From Anaerohalosphaeraceae bacterium (GTDB lineage: Bacteria; Planctomycetota; Phycisphaerae; Sedimentisphaerales; Anaerohalosphaeraceae), in the NCBI GenBank assembly GCA_035378985.1, contig DAOSUR010000012.1, positions 42,318-106,317 on the forward strand: 64,000 nucleotides of DNA. Reading direction: 5' to 3'. Within the stretch, counting starts at the first letter, position 1. The number at the start of each line of letters is the position of its first letter. The translations under genes and the position numbers were made by a program. The notes under the pieces were generated by a model, which saw only the letters and a list, made by a program, of their open reading frames with translations, was not told the DNA's origin and did not search any database. Positions 16,916 through 26,168 of this stretch are shown here, in pieces.

Positions 16916-17139
16916 AAAAGAGAGGCATCGCCGCGGGACAAACACCTATTGGTTCCCCTTTGGATAGCCTCTCATCATAATCCATATTAATTATACATTT
17001 TTTTCTTCGACCGGTTCAAGGAAAAACTTAAAGGAATTGATTACTGGACATATTGCATCCATAGACATTCAAACACACCTTAACTTATCCTGAAAGCAAA
17101 ACTTGCTTTTTAACAGGGCATCTTTTATCCTGATTATCT

Positions 17140-17862
17140 ATGCGAATTCCGATAACCAAATATGGTCTGCCGCAGGCGGCGGCTTATCCGGCCGTCCTGC
17201 TTGTTTTGATGCTCGTGTATGCCCTGTTCTTTCAGCAGGTGCTTCCGGAATCCCTGCACAGCGGAGCTGGTTTCTGGCTGGCGGGCGTCCTGCCGCAAGC
17301 GATTCTGCTGGTCGTGCTGGGATGGGCCGTTTCCTTTTTCCGCGACCCGAAGCGGATAATTCCAGATGACCCGGCTCTGCTTCTTGCCCCCGCTGACGGT
17401 ACTATCAGCGACATTGAACAGGTACACGAACCGGCGCTGGGCCCTGACCCGGCCGTCCGCATCGGCATCTTTTTGAGCATCTTCAATGTCCACATCAACC
17501 GGATGCCCTGTGCCGTCCGTGTCAAGTCCGTCACCTACAAGCCCGGCAAATTCCTCAATGCCCTCGAAGGCGTTCAGGCCGGAAAAGTCAACGAATCCAA
17601 CAACCTCCTGCTGGAGCGAATCCAGCCGCCCTCTGAACCGCTTCTGCTGCGTCAGATTTCGGGGGCCATTGCCCGCCGAATCGTTTGCGAGGCGGCCGAA
17701 AATCAAACCTTTACGGCCGGACAGCCCTTTGGTATGATTAAGTTCGGCTCCAGAACGGAACTGTATATACCGGCGGGGCCTAACCTGAAGATTTTGGTCA
17801 AAGTCGGCGAAAAGGTCAAAGCGGGCGAAACGCCCTTGGCCCGATACGAAAATGAGTCATAA
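17140..17862 (+). CDS. psd: Phosphatidylserine decarboxylase proenzyme
   Basis: Makes phosphatidylethanolamine at the inner membrane. 240 residues, the short archaeal-like form. Two hydrophobic stretches near 12-30 and 45-66 anchor it. LAPADGTI near 82-89 and SIFNVHINRMP near 113-123 are conserved, and KFGSR at 201-205 contains the self-cleavage Gly-Ser that generates the pyruvoyl cofactor at Ser204. Overlaps pssA by 11 bases, so the two-step pathway is encoded as one unit. Confidence 0.94.
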   Translation: MRIPITKYGLPQAAAYPAVLLVLMLVYALFFQQVLPESLHSGAGFWLAGVLPQAILLVVLGWAVSFFRDPKRIIPDDPALLLAPADGTISDIEQVHEPALGPDPAVRIGIFLSIFNVHINRMPCAVRVKSVTYKPGKFLNALEGVQAGKVNESNNLLLERIQPPSEPLLLRQISGAIARRIVCEAAENQTFTAGQPFGMIKFGSRTELYIPAGPNLKILVKVGEKVKAGETPLARYENES

Positions 17863-18745
17863 ACACAGAAAACGCCGTTTCTTCTTTCCGTCCAAACCCA
17901 GACGGCTTCAAACCGTTACCATTCTGCCCTCGCTGGTAACCCTCATCAACGGCATCTGCGGGTTTGCCGCCATCGGACTGGCCGCTCACGGACCGGACAA
18001 ATTTGCCCTGGCCGGCTATATGATTTTCATCGCAATGATTGCCGACATGCTCGACGGACGCATCGCCCGAATGAGCCAGACGACCTCCAGTTTCGGCGGG
18101 CAGCTGGACAGTCTGTGCGATATGCTCAGTTTCGGGGCGGCTCCGGCGGTTCTGGCCTTTCGCGTGCTGATTCAGAACTTCCCGGACCTGTTCGGGGAAG
18201 AAACGTTCTTTCTGTCTGACTTTTTCCGTCGGTTTCTTTGGCTGGCGGGGGCTTCCTATATGTGCTGTGCCGCCGTCCGTCTGGCCCGATTTAATGTAGA
18301 AAATGTTGAAGACGAAAGCGCACATCGGGTTTTCCAGGGGCTTCCGACACCCGCCGCCGCGGGCATTCTGGCCGGACTGATTGTCCTGATTGAACATATG
18401 AAGGCCGACCCTATGGCCCGCGGACCCCTGTTCGCTCTGCTTCTGAAAACCATCCTGTATTGTCTTCCGCTGATTGCCATCGGCGCCGGCGCCCTGATGG
18501 TCAGCCGCATCGAGTATCCGCATCTGGTCAACCAGTACCTTCGCGGCAAAAAACCCATCATCCACCTGTTCTGGGTCGCCGTCATTCTGGCTCTGATATG
18601 GCAAACGGGGCTGCAGGTCGCTCTGGTTGTCTGTTTCGGCGGCTATGCCCTCACCGGCCTGTGGCGAAGAATCTGGCAGCATTCTCACCGGGCGATTGCC
18701 GCTCCGGCGGAAACGCCCTCTCCGGCTGCCCCGGACCATGTCTGA
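17852..18745 (+). CDS. pssA: CDP-diacylglycerol-serine O-phosphatidyltransferase
   Basis: Transfers phosphatidyl from CDP-diacylglycerol to serine, giving the substrate of Psd. 297 residues, multi-pass membrane protein. The CDP-alcohol phosphotransferase motif is complete: D68-G-x2-A72-R73-x8-G82-x3-D86-x3-D90. The N-terminus is basic (HKHRKRR). Overlaps psd by 11 bases and hemW by 8. Confidence 0.95.
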   Translation: MSHKHRKRRFFFPSKPRRLQTVTILPSLVTLINGICGFAAIGLAAHGPDKFALAGYMIFIAMIADMLDGRIARMSQTTSSFGGQLDSLCDMLSFGAAPAVLAFRVLIQNFPDLFGEETFFLSDFFRRFLWLAGASYMCCAAVRLARFNVENVEDESAHRVFQGLPTPAAAGILAGLIVLIEHMKADPMARGPLFALLLKTILYCLPLIAIGAGALMVSRIEYPHLVNQYLRGKKPIIHLFWVAVILALIWQTGLQVALVVCFGGYALTGLWRRIWQHSHRAIAAPAETPSPAAPDHV

Positions 18746-19907
18746 AAAAAGATTCCAGCCGATCACTTCCCCGACTCCTGACAACACGCTGTCCGTCTAT
18801 ATTCACGTGCCCTTTTGTGCCCGCAAATGCCGCTACTGCTCCTTTTATTCCATTCCCTACAATCCGGATGCGGCGGATGCCTGGAGTCGGGCCGTCCTCC
18901 GAGAGCTGGACCTGTACACCCTTCAGCCGCCCATCCAGACCCTGTACGTCGGCGGCGGCTCTCCTTCCGTTCTGTCCGTCAGCCAAATGGACTTTTTGCT
19001 TCGCCGGCTTCTCGAACAGACAGGCCGCCCGACCGAAGAGTTTACGGTTGAAATCAATCCGGCCCAGACCGATGCAGCGATTTTTACGGTGCTGAAAACA
19101 TACGGCGTCAACCGCCTCTCCATCGGGGCGCAATCCTTTCATCCGGAGGAGCTGTCGTTCCTCGGGCGGCTTCACCAGCCGGAGGATATCTTCAATACCG
19201 TCAAAACAGCCCGACAATGCGGCTTTGAAAATATCGGGCTGGATTTGATTTTTGCCGTTCCCGGTTCTTCCTTAAAATCCTGGAAGCAGTCTGTCCGCAA
19301 GGCCATCGCCCTCGACATCTCTCATCTGTCGGCCTACAGTCTGACCTATGAATCCGACACCCCGCTTTTTGAGGCCCTTCAAGACGAAAAAATCATTCCT
19401 GTCGATGAAGACACCGACCGACAGATGTATGAGGCCGCCATCGACATCCTCGAATCAGCGGGCCTGGAGCCGTACGAAATCTCCAACTTCGCCCGTCCCG
19501 GCTTTGCCTGCCGACACAATCTTCGCTATTGGGACAATCGCCCCTGGCTGGGACTGGGGCCTTCCGCCGCCTCCTGGTTCCGGGGACAGCGCACCCGCAA
19601 TACCGCCGACCTGGAGCGATATATCGAATCCATCCGGAAGAACCAATGGGCCTTTGACGAGGTCCAGGTTCCCTCTGCTCTGGAAATTGCCTGCGAGACG
19701 GCTGTCCTGAATCTGCGGAAATCCGCCGGGATCAATCGACAACAGTTCATCTCTCAAACCGGTTTTGACCCGATGGAATTATTTGCCGAACCCATTCGGC
19801 ACTATACGGCTCTGGGTTTGCTGGAATATACAGCGGAATGCGTTCGACTGACACGTCCTGCCTGGGCCGTTGCCGATTCAATCCTCTGCGATTTTTCTGA
19901 CATTTGA
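18738..19907 (+). CDS. hemW: Radical SAM heme chaperone HemW
   Basis: 389 residues from the ATG at 18738, which overlaps the pssA stop; the frame is open further upstream, but only as a shadow of pssA. The radical SAM cluster motif is C27-x3-C31-x2-C34 (CARKCRYC), with the HemW-type extra residues after it. GGGSPS near 70, INPAQT, SIGAQSF and the HemW C-terminal domain with HNLRYW are present. HemW moves heme to target enzymes; it is often labelled coproporphyrinogen oxidase but lacks that activity. No other heme gene is nearby. Confidence 0.9.
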   Translation: MSEKRFQPITSPTPDNTLSVYIHVPFCARKCRYCSFYSIPYNPDAADAWSRAVLRELDLYTLQPPIQTLYVGGGSPSVLSVSQMDFLLRRLLEQTGRPTEEFTVEINPAQTDAAIFTVLKTYGVNRLSIGAQSFHPEELSFLGRLHQPEDIFNTVKTARQCGFENIGLDLIFAVPGSSLKSWKQSVRKAIALDISHLSAYSLTYESDTPLFEALQDEKIIPVDEDTDRQMYEAAIDILESAGLEPYEISNFARPGFACRHNLRYWDNRPWLGLGPSAASWFRGQRTRNTADLERYIESIRKNQWAFDEVQVPSALEIACETAVLNLRKSAGINRQQFISQTGFDPMELFAEPIRHYTALGLLEYTAECVRLTRPAWAVADSILCDFSDI

Positions 19908-19979
19908 GGTCCGGTTTTTGCCTCTTGCTTTTTTCCAGCCGTTCTCTATGCTTAAGAAAACTCTAAACACCAGAAAACA

Positions 19980-21260
19980 ATGGACTCTTTGTCTGAAAAT
20001 AATTCTGAAAACAATATTGAACTGGTAGATACAACCGCCTGGCCGTATCTGACCAAAGACCTGCCGGGCATCGGCGGCGTCATCAAGGTCTGCCCGGAAG
20101 ACTTCTTTGTCGATGAAATCCCTCTTTATCCGCCGTCCGGCGAGGGAACCCACACCTTCTTCCGAATTGAAAAAACCGGCCTGGCCAGCTCCGACGCCGC
20201 CAAACGAATCGCCGACGCCCTCGGGGTCCGCCATCTGGATATCGGGATGGCCGGACGCAAAGACACCAAAGCCGTCACGCGGCAATGGATGTCAGTCGAA
20301 CACGTCGAGCCGGAGCGTCTGCTGGCCCTGGAGCTGCCGAATATCCGCATTCTCGAAGTCGCCCGGCACAACAACAAACTCAAAACCGGTCATTTGGCCG
20401 GCAACCGCTTCCGCATCCGGGTCCGACAGCTGGAAGTTCCCATCCCGCAAGCCAAAGAAATCGCCGAGCAGTGCTTAACCGTGCTGGCCCGGCGCGGTGT
20501 GCCGAACTATTTCGGTCCCCAGCGGTTTGGGTCTCGTTTTGAATCGCACCTGCTCGGCTGGGCCCTCGTAAAGGACCGCCTCGAAGAGTTTACGGACATC
20601 CTGCTGGGCAAACCCGAGCTGGACAAGCAGAAAGATTTCATTCGGGCCCGGCGCTTTTACGAAGAAGGGCAATACGACAAGGCCTACCGCAACTGGCCGT
20701 TTCGATTCCGCGACCAGCGGCGGGCGCTGCAGTCGCTGATTGACTGTCCCGGCGACAAACGCCGCGCCGCCCTGGCCGTCAGCAAACCGTTTCGAAGTCT
20801 TCTGGTGGCGGCCTGGCAGTCTCATATCTTCAACCAGGTCCTGGCCGCCCGAATGCCTCGAATCGACCAGGTGCTTGAAGGCGATTTGGCGATGAAGCAC
20901 GACAACGGCGCCTGTTTTGCGGTGGAAGACCCTGCGGCCGAACAGCCCCGATGCGAACGGTTTGAAATCAGCCCGACCGGCCCCCTGCTGGGGCTTCGAA
21001 CCACCCGAATCAGCGGAGCCGCAGGGGAAATCGAAAACGCCGTGCTTGACCAGGTGCCGCTGCAGGAGGAAGACCTTCGCCGTCTCAAAATTGCCGGCGC
21101 CAAAGGCGGACGTCGGCCCCTGCGCTTTCAGCCCAAACAGATTGAAATCGACACCGGACAGGATGACAAGGGCGAATACCTCCAGCTGTCCTTCGAGCTG
21201 GATTCCGGCTGCTATGCCACCATTTTGCTGCGGGAGCTGATGAAAAAAGATGTCGCCTGA
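19980..21260 (+). CDS. truD: tRNA pseudouridine(13) synthase TruD
   Basis: Converts U13 of tRNA to pseudouridine. 426 residues, slightly long. The catalytic Asp95 sits in GMAGRKDTKAVTRQ, NYFGPQRFG is the second TruD motif, and SGCYATILLREL ends the protein. The TruD insertion domain fills about 220-340. Residues 1-30 are a poorly conserved Asn/Glu-rich extension. Overlaps menA by 11 bases. Confidence 0.94.
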   Translation: MDSLSENNSENNIELVDTTAWPYLTKDLPGIGGVIKVCPEDFFVDEIPLYPPSGEGTHTFFRIEKTGLASSDAAKRIADALGVRHLDIGMAGRKDTKAVTRQWMSVEHVEPERLLALELPNIRILEVARHNNKLKTGHLAGNRFRIRVRQLEVPIPQAKEIAEQCLTVLARRGVPNYFGPQRFGSRFESHLLGWALVKDRLEEFTDILLGKPELDKQKDFIRARRFYEEGQYDKAYRNWPFRFRDQRRALQSLIDCPGDKRRAALAVSKPFRSLLVAAWQSHIFNQVLAARMPRIDQVLEGDLAMKHDNGACFAVEDPAAEQPRCERFEISPTGPLLGLRTTRISGAAGEIENAVLDQVPLQEEDLRRLKIAGAKGGRRPLRFQPKQIEIDTGQDDKGEYLQLSFELDSGCYATILLRELMKKDVA

Positions 21261-22176
21261 ACCGCTCAAACCAACCGAAATGAACCGCACCCGGCTTTCC
21301 ATCTGGCTTCAGGCCTTTCGCCCCTTCTCTTATACGGCGTCCATTATTCCTGTTTTTCTGGGAGCGGCCCTGGCATACGGCAATGCAGAAACGCAGTGGC
21401 CTCTGCTTCCTTTCGTTCTGGCCGCTTCGCTGGCGATTCACGCCGGAACCAATCTGATCAACGAATATTTTGATTTTCTCAAAGGCGTGGACCGTCCTGA
21501 TACACGCGGCGGCAGCCGGGTCCTTCCCGAAGGACTGCTTTCGCCGGGTGCAGTCCTGGCCGCCGGACTGATCTGCTTTGCCCTTACGGCCCTGCTCGGA
21601 CTTTGGTTTATCTGGCTCCGCGGATGGCCGATGCTCCTTCTGGGACTGGTCGGAATGGCCGGCGGATTTTTTTATACCGGCTTTCCGTTCTTTCTGAAAT
21701 ATCGGGGCTTCGGCGACCCGATGGTCTTTGTACTGATGGGCCCGCTGATGGTCATCGGCTCCTATTATGTCCTGACCGGCGCTTACAGCCATTCCGTCCT
21801 GTGGGTGTCGCTTCCGGTCGGCTGTCTCGTGGCGGCCATCCTGTCCGCCAACAATCTGCGCGACATTGAGGATGACATCAAGGCAGGCATTCAAACCACT
21901 GCCTGCCTGCTGGGGTTTCGCCTCGCCAAACTCGAATATGCCGCCCTTGTTCTGACGGCTTTTGGAATTACGGCCGTCCTGATTGTCCTGAACATCCTGC
22001 CTCTGCTGTCGCTGCTGGTGCTGCTGACGGCTCCTTTGGCGTTCCGCAATCTGCACACCGTCCTGACCAGCCGAGATTCTCCGGAATTGGAGGCCCTCGA
22101 CCGGAAAACCGCCGCCCTGCATCTGGCCTTCGGCATCCTTCTGATCCTGTCTATTCTGCTGAACAAAACAGCATAA
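21250..22176 (+). CDS. menA: 1,4-dihydroxy-2-naphthoate prenyltransferase-like (UbiA family)
   Basis: An eight- to nine-helix membrane prenyltransferase of 308 residues. The two Asp-rich metal motifs are present: NLINEYFDFLKGVD near 70-83 and NNLRDIEDDIKAG near 200-212. It attaches a polyprenyl chain to dihydroxynaphthoate in menaquinone synthesis. The MenA call over other UbiA members rests on the menG-type methyltransferase 22 bases downstream. No other men genes are in the window. Confidence 0.85.
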   Translation: MSPEPLKPTEMNRTRLSIWLQAFRPFSYTASIIPVFLGAALAYGNAETQWPLLPFVLAASLAIHAGTNLINEYFDFLKGVDRPDTRGGSRVLPEGLLSPGAVLAAGLICFALTALLGLWFIWLRGWPMLLLGLVGMAGGFFYTGFPFFLKYRGFGDPMVFVLMGPLMVIGSYYVLTGAYSHSVLWVSLPVGCLVAAILSANNLRDIEDDIKAGIQTTACLLGFRLAKLEYAALVLTAFGITAVLIVLNILPLLSLLVLLTAPLAFRNLHTVLTSRDSPELEALDRKTAALHLAFGILLILSILLNKTA

Positions 22177-22198
22177 ATCGAATGTTCGGACAACCGCC

Positions 22199-22873
22199 GT
22201 GTTTGACTTTGAACCCATCGCCGCACGCTATGACCTCTGCAACCGCCTGTTCAGTTTTGGGCTGGACCGGCGCTGGCGCCGCACCGCCGCCGCCCTGCTG
22301 AATCCTCAGCCGCAGGAGCGCATCCTTGATTTGTGCTGCGGAACGGGCGAAATGGCCGCTGCTCTGGCTCATCTTCAGCCCGCTGCCGAAATCGTCGGCC
22401 TGGACATTAGTCCGGCGATGATTGAACAGGCCCGGGAAAAATACGCCGCCTTGTCTGAGCAAATCAGATGGCATGTCGCTGACGCCGTCCGGACGGACCT
22501 TCCGTCAAACTCCTTTGACCTGATTACCTGTGCGTTCGGCCTGCGGAATATCCCCGACATCCCCGCGGCCCTGAAGGAAATGAAGCGGCTCCTTCGTCCC
22601 GGCGGACGCATCGGCATCCTCGAATTCTCCCTGCCGAAAAACAAATGGGTTCGCGGATTGTTCTGGATGTATCTTCGGCATCTGATGCCCGCCGCCAGCA
22701 TTCCGCTCTTCGGCAGACCCAACCCGCTGATTTATCTGGCCGAATCTATCCGCACGTGGAATGATGAATTGAACTTCCCGGACCTCTGCCGACAGGCCGG
22801 CCTGACCTATGCCGCAAGCCGCTCCCTGTGCCTCGGCACCGTCACCCTGCACATGCTCGGACACCGGCTGTAA
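22199..22873 (+). CDS. menG: Demethylmenaquinone methyltransferase (UbiE/MenG)
   Basis: SAM-dependent methyltransferase of 224 residues, the last step of menaquinone synthesis. It starts with GTG; an ATG 17 bases earlier is in another frame. RYDLCNRLFSFGLDRRWRR near the start is the UbiE signature, LDLCCGTGEMA is SAM motif I, LGLD-like VGLDIS follows, and CAFGLRNIPD is the UbiE motif III. 22 bases after menA and convergent with the DUF4143 ATPase gene (6 bases between stops). Confidence 0.9.
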   Translation: MFDFEPIAARYDLCNRLFSFGLDRRWRRTAAALLNPQPQERILDLCCGTGEMAAALAHLQPAAEIVGLDISPAMIEQAREKYAALSEQIRWHVADAVRTDLPSNSFDLITCAFGLRNIPDIPAALKEMKRLLRPGGRIGILEFSLPKNKWVRGLFWMYLRHLMPAASIPLFGRPNPLIYLAESIRTWNDELNFPDLCRQAGLTYAASRSLCLGTVTLHMLGHRL

Positions 22874-22879
22874 ATCGGT

Positions 22880-24088
22880 TTAGAGCAATTGAGAAAGAAA
22901 CGTCCGGGCCGGCACAACGAGCGGCTGATGCGGACGAGAAAAACAATCCGCATCCACATAGGGTTCATCCATCACAACCTGAAAGGCAAACGGCACCTTC
23001 AGCTGACGCTGAAAATAGGACAGTGCAGGGCTTATTTTCGTATCAGAGGTCTTGACCACCGCCAGGAACCACGGCTTGCCGTCTCGAACGACGATAAAAT
23101 CCGTCTCCCGCTGATAAACATCCCGCACATACCCCAAAACAAATGTCCCCAAGCCCAGGTCATTCCAGCCCTCCACCGCTTTTAGCAAATGACAAGCCAC
23201 AAAGGTTTCCGCTCGTCTGCCGGCATCCTCCGCCAGCGACCAGTCGCGCACAAACCATTTCGGTTCTTTGCGAAGAGAACGGGAGACATTCTTAAACCAC
23301 GGCCGAATTAAAAACCCCAAATGCAGATTGCATAAGGTCCCAATCCATCGGCGAACGGTGTCTATCGTCACCCCGACCTCCGCGGCCAGGCTGCTGTAAA
23401 CCAATCGGCTCCCGGACCGGGCAAGGAGCAAATGCACCAGCAGATCTAACTGATCCATCTGCTGAATCCTCGTTAAGTCCCGCACGTCCTCCCGCAGAAG
23501 CTGCACAAGCCGCAGATTATGCCACTGTCGGCTGAACATGGCATCTCGACGGAGAAACGGCTCCGGATATCCGCCATACTCCCAGAGCGCAGCATAGTCC
23601 TCCTCCGGAACGGGCTTGGGCGAACGAACAATCTGCCCGGGCTCAGGCAGGTCCTGCCGCACGGTTTCTGCGGCCGTAAACGGATGCATTCGGTATAGAA
23701 AATACCGGCCCATCAAACTGTCTCCCCCGCGCCGATAAATATCCAGCCGCGAACTGCCGGTTACGACAATCCGGACCTGGTCTGCATAGGTATCAAAAAA
23801 ACCTTTTAAAAAAAGCTTCCATTTTCTGAACTTATGCAGTTCATCAAACAGGATGACAGGGGTCGCCTGGTTAAGCCGATTCAAGCCCGCCTGTTCGGCC
23901 ACCGCCGACGGTCCTTTGACAATCTTCGAACGGTCATCTATGTTATCCCAATTAAAATACGTCCGGGCGAGAAGCCGACAGGTAGTCGTTTTGCCGACCT
24001 GCCGAGCCCCGCTGACAAGGGCCATCTGGCGGTTTGATGACAAATGCCGGGCTAAAATCGTATCATATAAGCGTCTGCGAATCTCCAT
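22880..24088 (-). CDS. AAA ATPase with DUF4143 domain
   Basis: 402 residues. AAA_14 part: Walker A GARQVGKTTTC near 27-37, Walker B ILFDELHKFRKW, and VTGSSRLDIYRRGGDSLMGR as sensor region. The C-terminal half is DUF4143, with a winged-helix section (YSSLAAEVGVTIDTVRRWIGTL) and a restriction-endonuclease-like tail (ETDFIVVRDGKPWFLAVVK). This family is common in bacteria and archaea and has no agreed function; roles linked to mobile DNA or defence have been suggested. A near-perfect inverted repeat lies just upstream and may control it. Lone gene between menG and lepA. Confidence 0.85.
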   Translation of the reverse strand: MEIRRRLYDTILARHLSSNRQMALVSGARQVGKTTTCRLLARTYFNWDNIDDRSKIVKGPSAVAEQAGLNRLNQATPVILFDELHKFRKWKLFLKGFFDTYADQVRIVVTGSSRLDIYRRGGDSLMGRYFLYRMHPFTAAETVRQDLPEPGQIVRSPKPVPEEDYAALWEYGGYPEPFLRRDAMFSRQWHNLRLVQLLREDVRDLTRIQQMDQLDLLVHLLLARSGSRLVYSSLAAEVGVTIDTVRRWIGTLCNLHLGFLIRPWFKNVSRSLRKEPKWFVRDWSLAEDAGRRAETFVACHLLKAVEGWNDLGLGTFVLGYVRDVYQRETDFIVVRDGKPWFLAVVKTSDTKISPALSYFQRQLKVPFAFQVVMDEPYVDADCFSRPHQPLVVPARTFLSQLL

Positions 24089-24100
24089 ACAATACTATTA

Positions 24101-24146
24101 TCGACAATGTCGTAAAACAGTCTATACTATTTTACGACATTATCGA
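24101..24146. promoter_or_regulatory. 17-base inverted repeat upstream of the DUF4143 gene
   Basis: Arms 24101-24117 and 24130-24146 are reverse complements at 16 of 17 positions (TCGACAATGTCGTAAAA against TCGATAATGTCGTAAAA), with a 12-base centre. The right edge of the start codon is 13 bases away, so the repeat covers the expected promoter. Probable operator for a dimeric regulator, or the leader hairpin of the transcript. Confidence 0.6.
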
Positions 24147-24202
24147 AAAAAGTCGAAATATAAAGATAAATACAGTCTCTAATTAGGTGTTTTTGGAATA
24201 AC

Positions 24203-25999
24203 TCAATCGCTTGTATCCAAAATGGACATAAAGGCATCCTGCGGAATCGTCACCTGGCCGATGGCCTTCATCCGCTTTTTGCCCTCTTTCTGCCGCTTGA
24301 GCACCTTCATTTTTCGCGTGACATCGCCGCCGTACAGCTTGGCCGTCACGTCCTTGCGGTAGGCCTTAATCGTCTCGCGGGCGATAATTTTGCCGCCGAT
24401 TGCCGCCTGCAGCGGGATTTCAAACTGATGCCGCGGGATGGCCTCCTTCAGTTTCAAAAGCAGTTTGCGCCCGCGCTTCTCGGCGTTGCTCCGATGCACA
24501 ATTAAACTGAGGGCCTCGATGGGAGTCTTATTTACCAGGATATCTATCTTAACCAGGTCCGACGCCTCAAAGCCCAAAAACTCATAATCCATTGTCGCGT
24601 AGCCGTGGCTGATGCCCTTGAGCTGGTCATAAAAATCATACACAATCTCCGCCAGCGGCGCTTTGTATTCGAGCATCACGCGCGTGGGACTGATGTATTC
24701 GGTCTTGACCAGTTTGCACCGCCGCTCCTCCGCCAGGCGGAGCACTCCGCCCAGCGATTCATGGCTGGTAATGATTTCCAGCCGAACCATCGGTTCGCGC
24801 AGCTCCTGAATCCGCGAACGGTCGGGCAGTTCCGCCGGACTGTCGATGCGTTTGACCTCTCCGGAGGTCAGCAGGACCTCATAACTGACCGTCGGGGCCG
24901 TCTGCACCACGTCCACATCGCTTTCCCGCTCCAGCCGCTCCTGCACAATCTCCATATGCAGCAGTCCGAGAAATCCGCAGCGAAAGCCGAACCCCAGCGC
25001 CGGTGAATTCTGCGGGGCAAACGAGAAACTCGCATCGTTCAGCGCCAGTTTTTCAAACGCCTCCCGCAGTTTCGGATAATCCGTCTCGCCGGACGGATAA
25101 AAATCGGAAAAGACCATCTGGACCGGCTTTTTATACCCCGGCAGCGGTTTTTCCGCCGGATGATGAAAATCGGTAATTGTATCGCCGATTGTCACATCGT
25201 GCAGATTCTTGATATTGGCAATTACATATCCCACTTCGCCGGTACCCAAGGCGTCCACCGGAGTCATTCGGGGCATAAACTTGCCCAGTTCGATAATCTG
25301 ATACGTGCGGCCGGAACCCATCAGACGGATTTTCTGGCGTTTGTACAATCGTCCCTGAAAGACCCGCACGTAGCAAATCACGCCGCGATATTCATCCGCA
25401 TGGCTGTCGAAAATCAGCGCAGCCGTCGGTTCTCCGCTTTTGTCCTCCGGCGGCGGCAGTCGCATAATAATCGCCTCCAGCAGTTCCGGAACGCCCAGCC
25501 CTGTCTTGGCGCTGACCTTCAGGCAGTCCTTGGCCGGAATCCCGAAGGCATGCTCGACTTCCTGAGCCGTTTCGTCCGGACGCGCCCCGGTCAAATCAAT
25601 CTTATTAATCACGCCGAGGATTTCGCAGCCGCTTTCGACGGCCAGATAGGCATTGGCCACCGTCTGGGCCTCTACACCCTGCGAGGCATCCACCACCAGA
25701 AGGGCGCCTTCACAGGCGGTCAGCGCGCGGGACACTTCATAATGAAAATCCACATGCCCGGGCGTATCAATCAGATTCAGCATATAGGTGCGGCCCTGAT
25801 ACGGATACGTCATCGTCACCGCTGAGGCCTTAATCGTGATGCCCCGCTCCCGCTCCAGATCCATATCATCCAAAAACTGCTCTTTCTTCTCCCGGTCGCT
25901 GATAGCCCCGGTCAGCTCGAGCAGCCGGTCCGCCAGCGTGCTTTTGCCGTGGTCGATATGCGCAATAATCGAAAAATTCCGAATATGTTCCGTTCCCAT
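24203..25999 (-). CDS. lepA: Elongation factor 4 (LepA)
   Basis: Translational GTPase that back-translocates ribosomes and aids 30S assembly. 598 residues, full length. AHIDHGKST at 13-21 (G1), ERGITIKAS (G2), DTPGHVDF (G3) and NKIDL (G4) are intact. The LepA-specific C-terminal domain with AIGGKIIARETIKAYRKDVTAKLYGGD (cited in part) and the lysine-rich KRQKEGKKRMK end are present. 169 bases separate it from the divergent MATE gene. Confidence 0.97.
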   Translation of the reverse strand: MGTEHIRNFSIIAHIDHGKSTLADRLLELTGAISDREKKEQFLDDMDLERERGITIKASAVTMTYPYQGRTYMLNLIDTPGHVDFHYEVSRALTACEGALLVVDASQGVEAQTVANAYLAVESGCEILGVINKIDLTGARPDETAQEVEHAFGIPAKDCLKVSAKTGLGVPELLEAIIMRLPPPEDKSGEPTAALIFDSHADEYRGVICYVRVFQGRLYKRQKIRLMGSGRTYQIIELGKFMPRMTPVDALGTGEVGYVIANIKNLHDVTIGDTITDFHHPAEKPLPGYKKPVQMVFSDFYPSGETDYPKLREAFEKLALNDASFSFAPQNSPALGFGFRCGFLGLLHMEIVQERLERESDVDVVQTAPTVSYEVLLTSGEVKRIDSPAELPDRSRIQELREPMVRLEIITSHESLGGVLRLAEERRCKLVKTEYISPTRVMLEYKAPLAEIVYDFYDQLKGISHGYATMDYEFLGFEASDLVKIDILVNKTPIEALSLIVHRSNAEKRGRKLLLKLKEAIPRHQFEIPLQAAIGGKIIARETIKAYRKDVTAKLYGGDVTRKMKVLKRQKEGKKRMKAIGQVTIPQDAFMSILDTSD

Positions 26000-26168
26000 A
26001 ACAATCCCAAACCTGTCTCTTTTGAAAAAAGACTATTATATCATCTTTTGCAGCAAGAGGCAATTATCCCCAAGTTTTCTGGACAAAACCGGACCCCAGC
26101 GATACCATAACCCCGCTGTGGACGGAAAAAACCTTTTTTTCGCCTCTGGTTTTGCGACTTTTTGTTCA

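Noticed and set aside
16920..16973. Inverted repeat GAGAGGC/GCCTCTC after the NYN gene as a terminator
   Set aside because: Seven-base arms with a 40-base loop and no T-run; too weak to call.
22182..22198. ATG at 22182 as the menG start
   Set aside because: It is in a different frame; GTG 22199 opens the conserved UbiE sequence.
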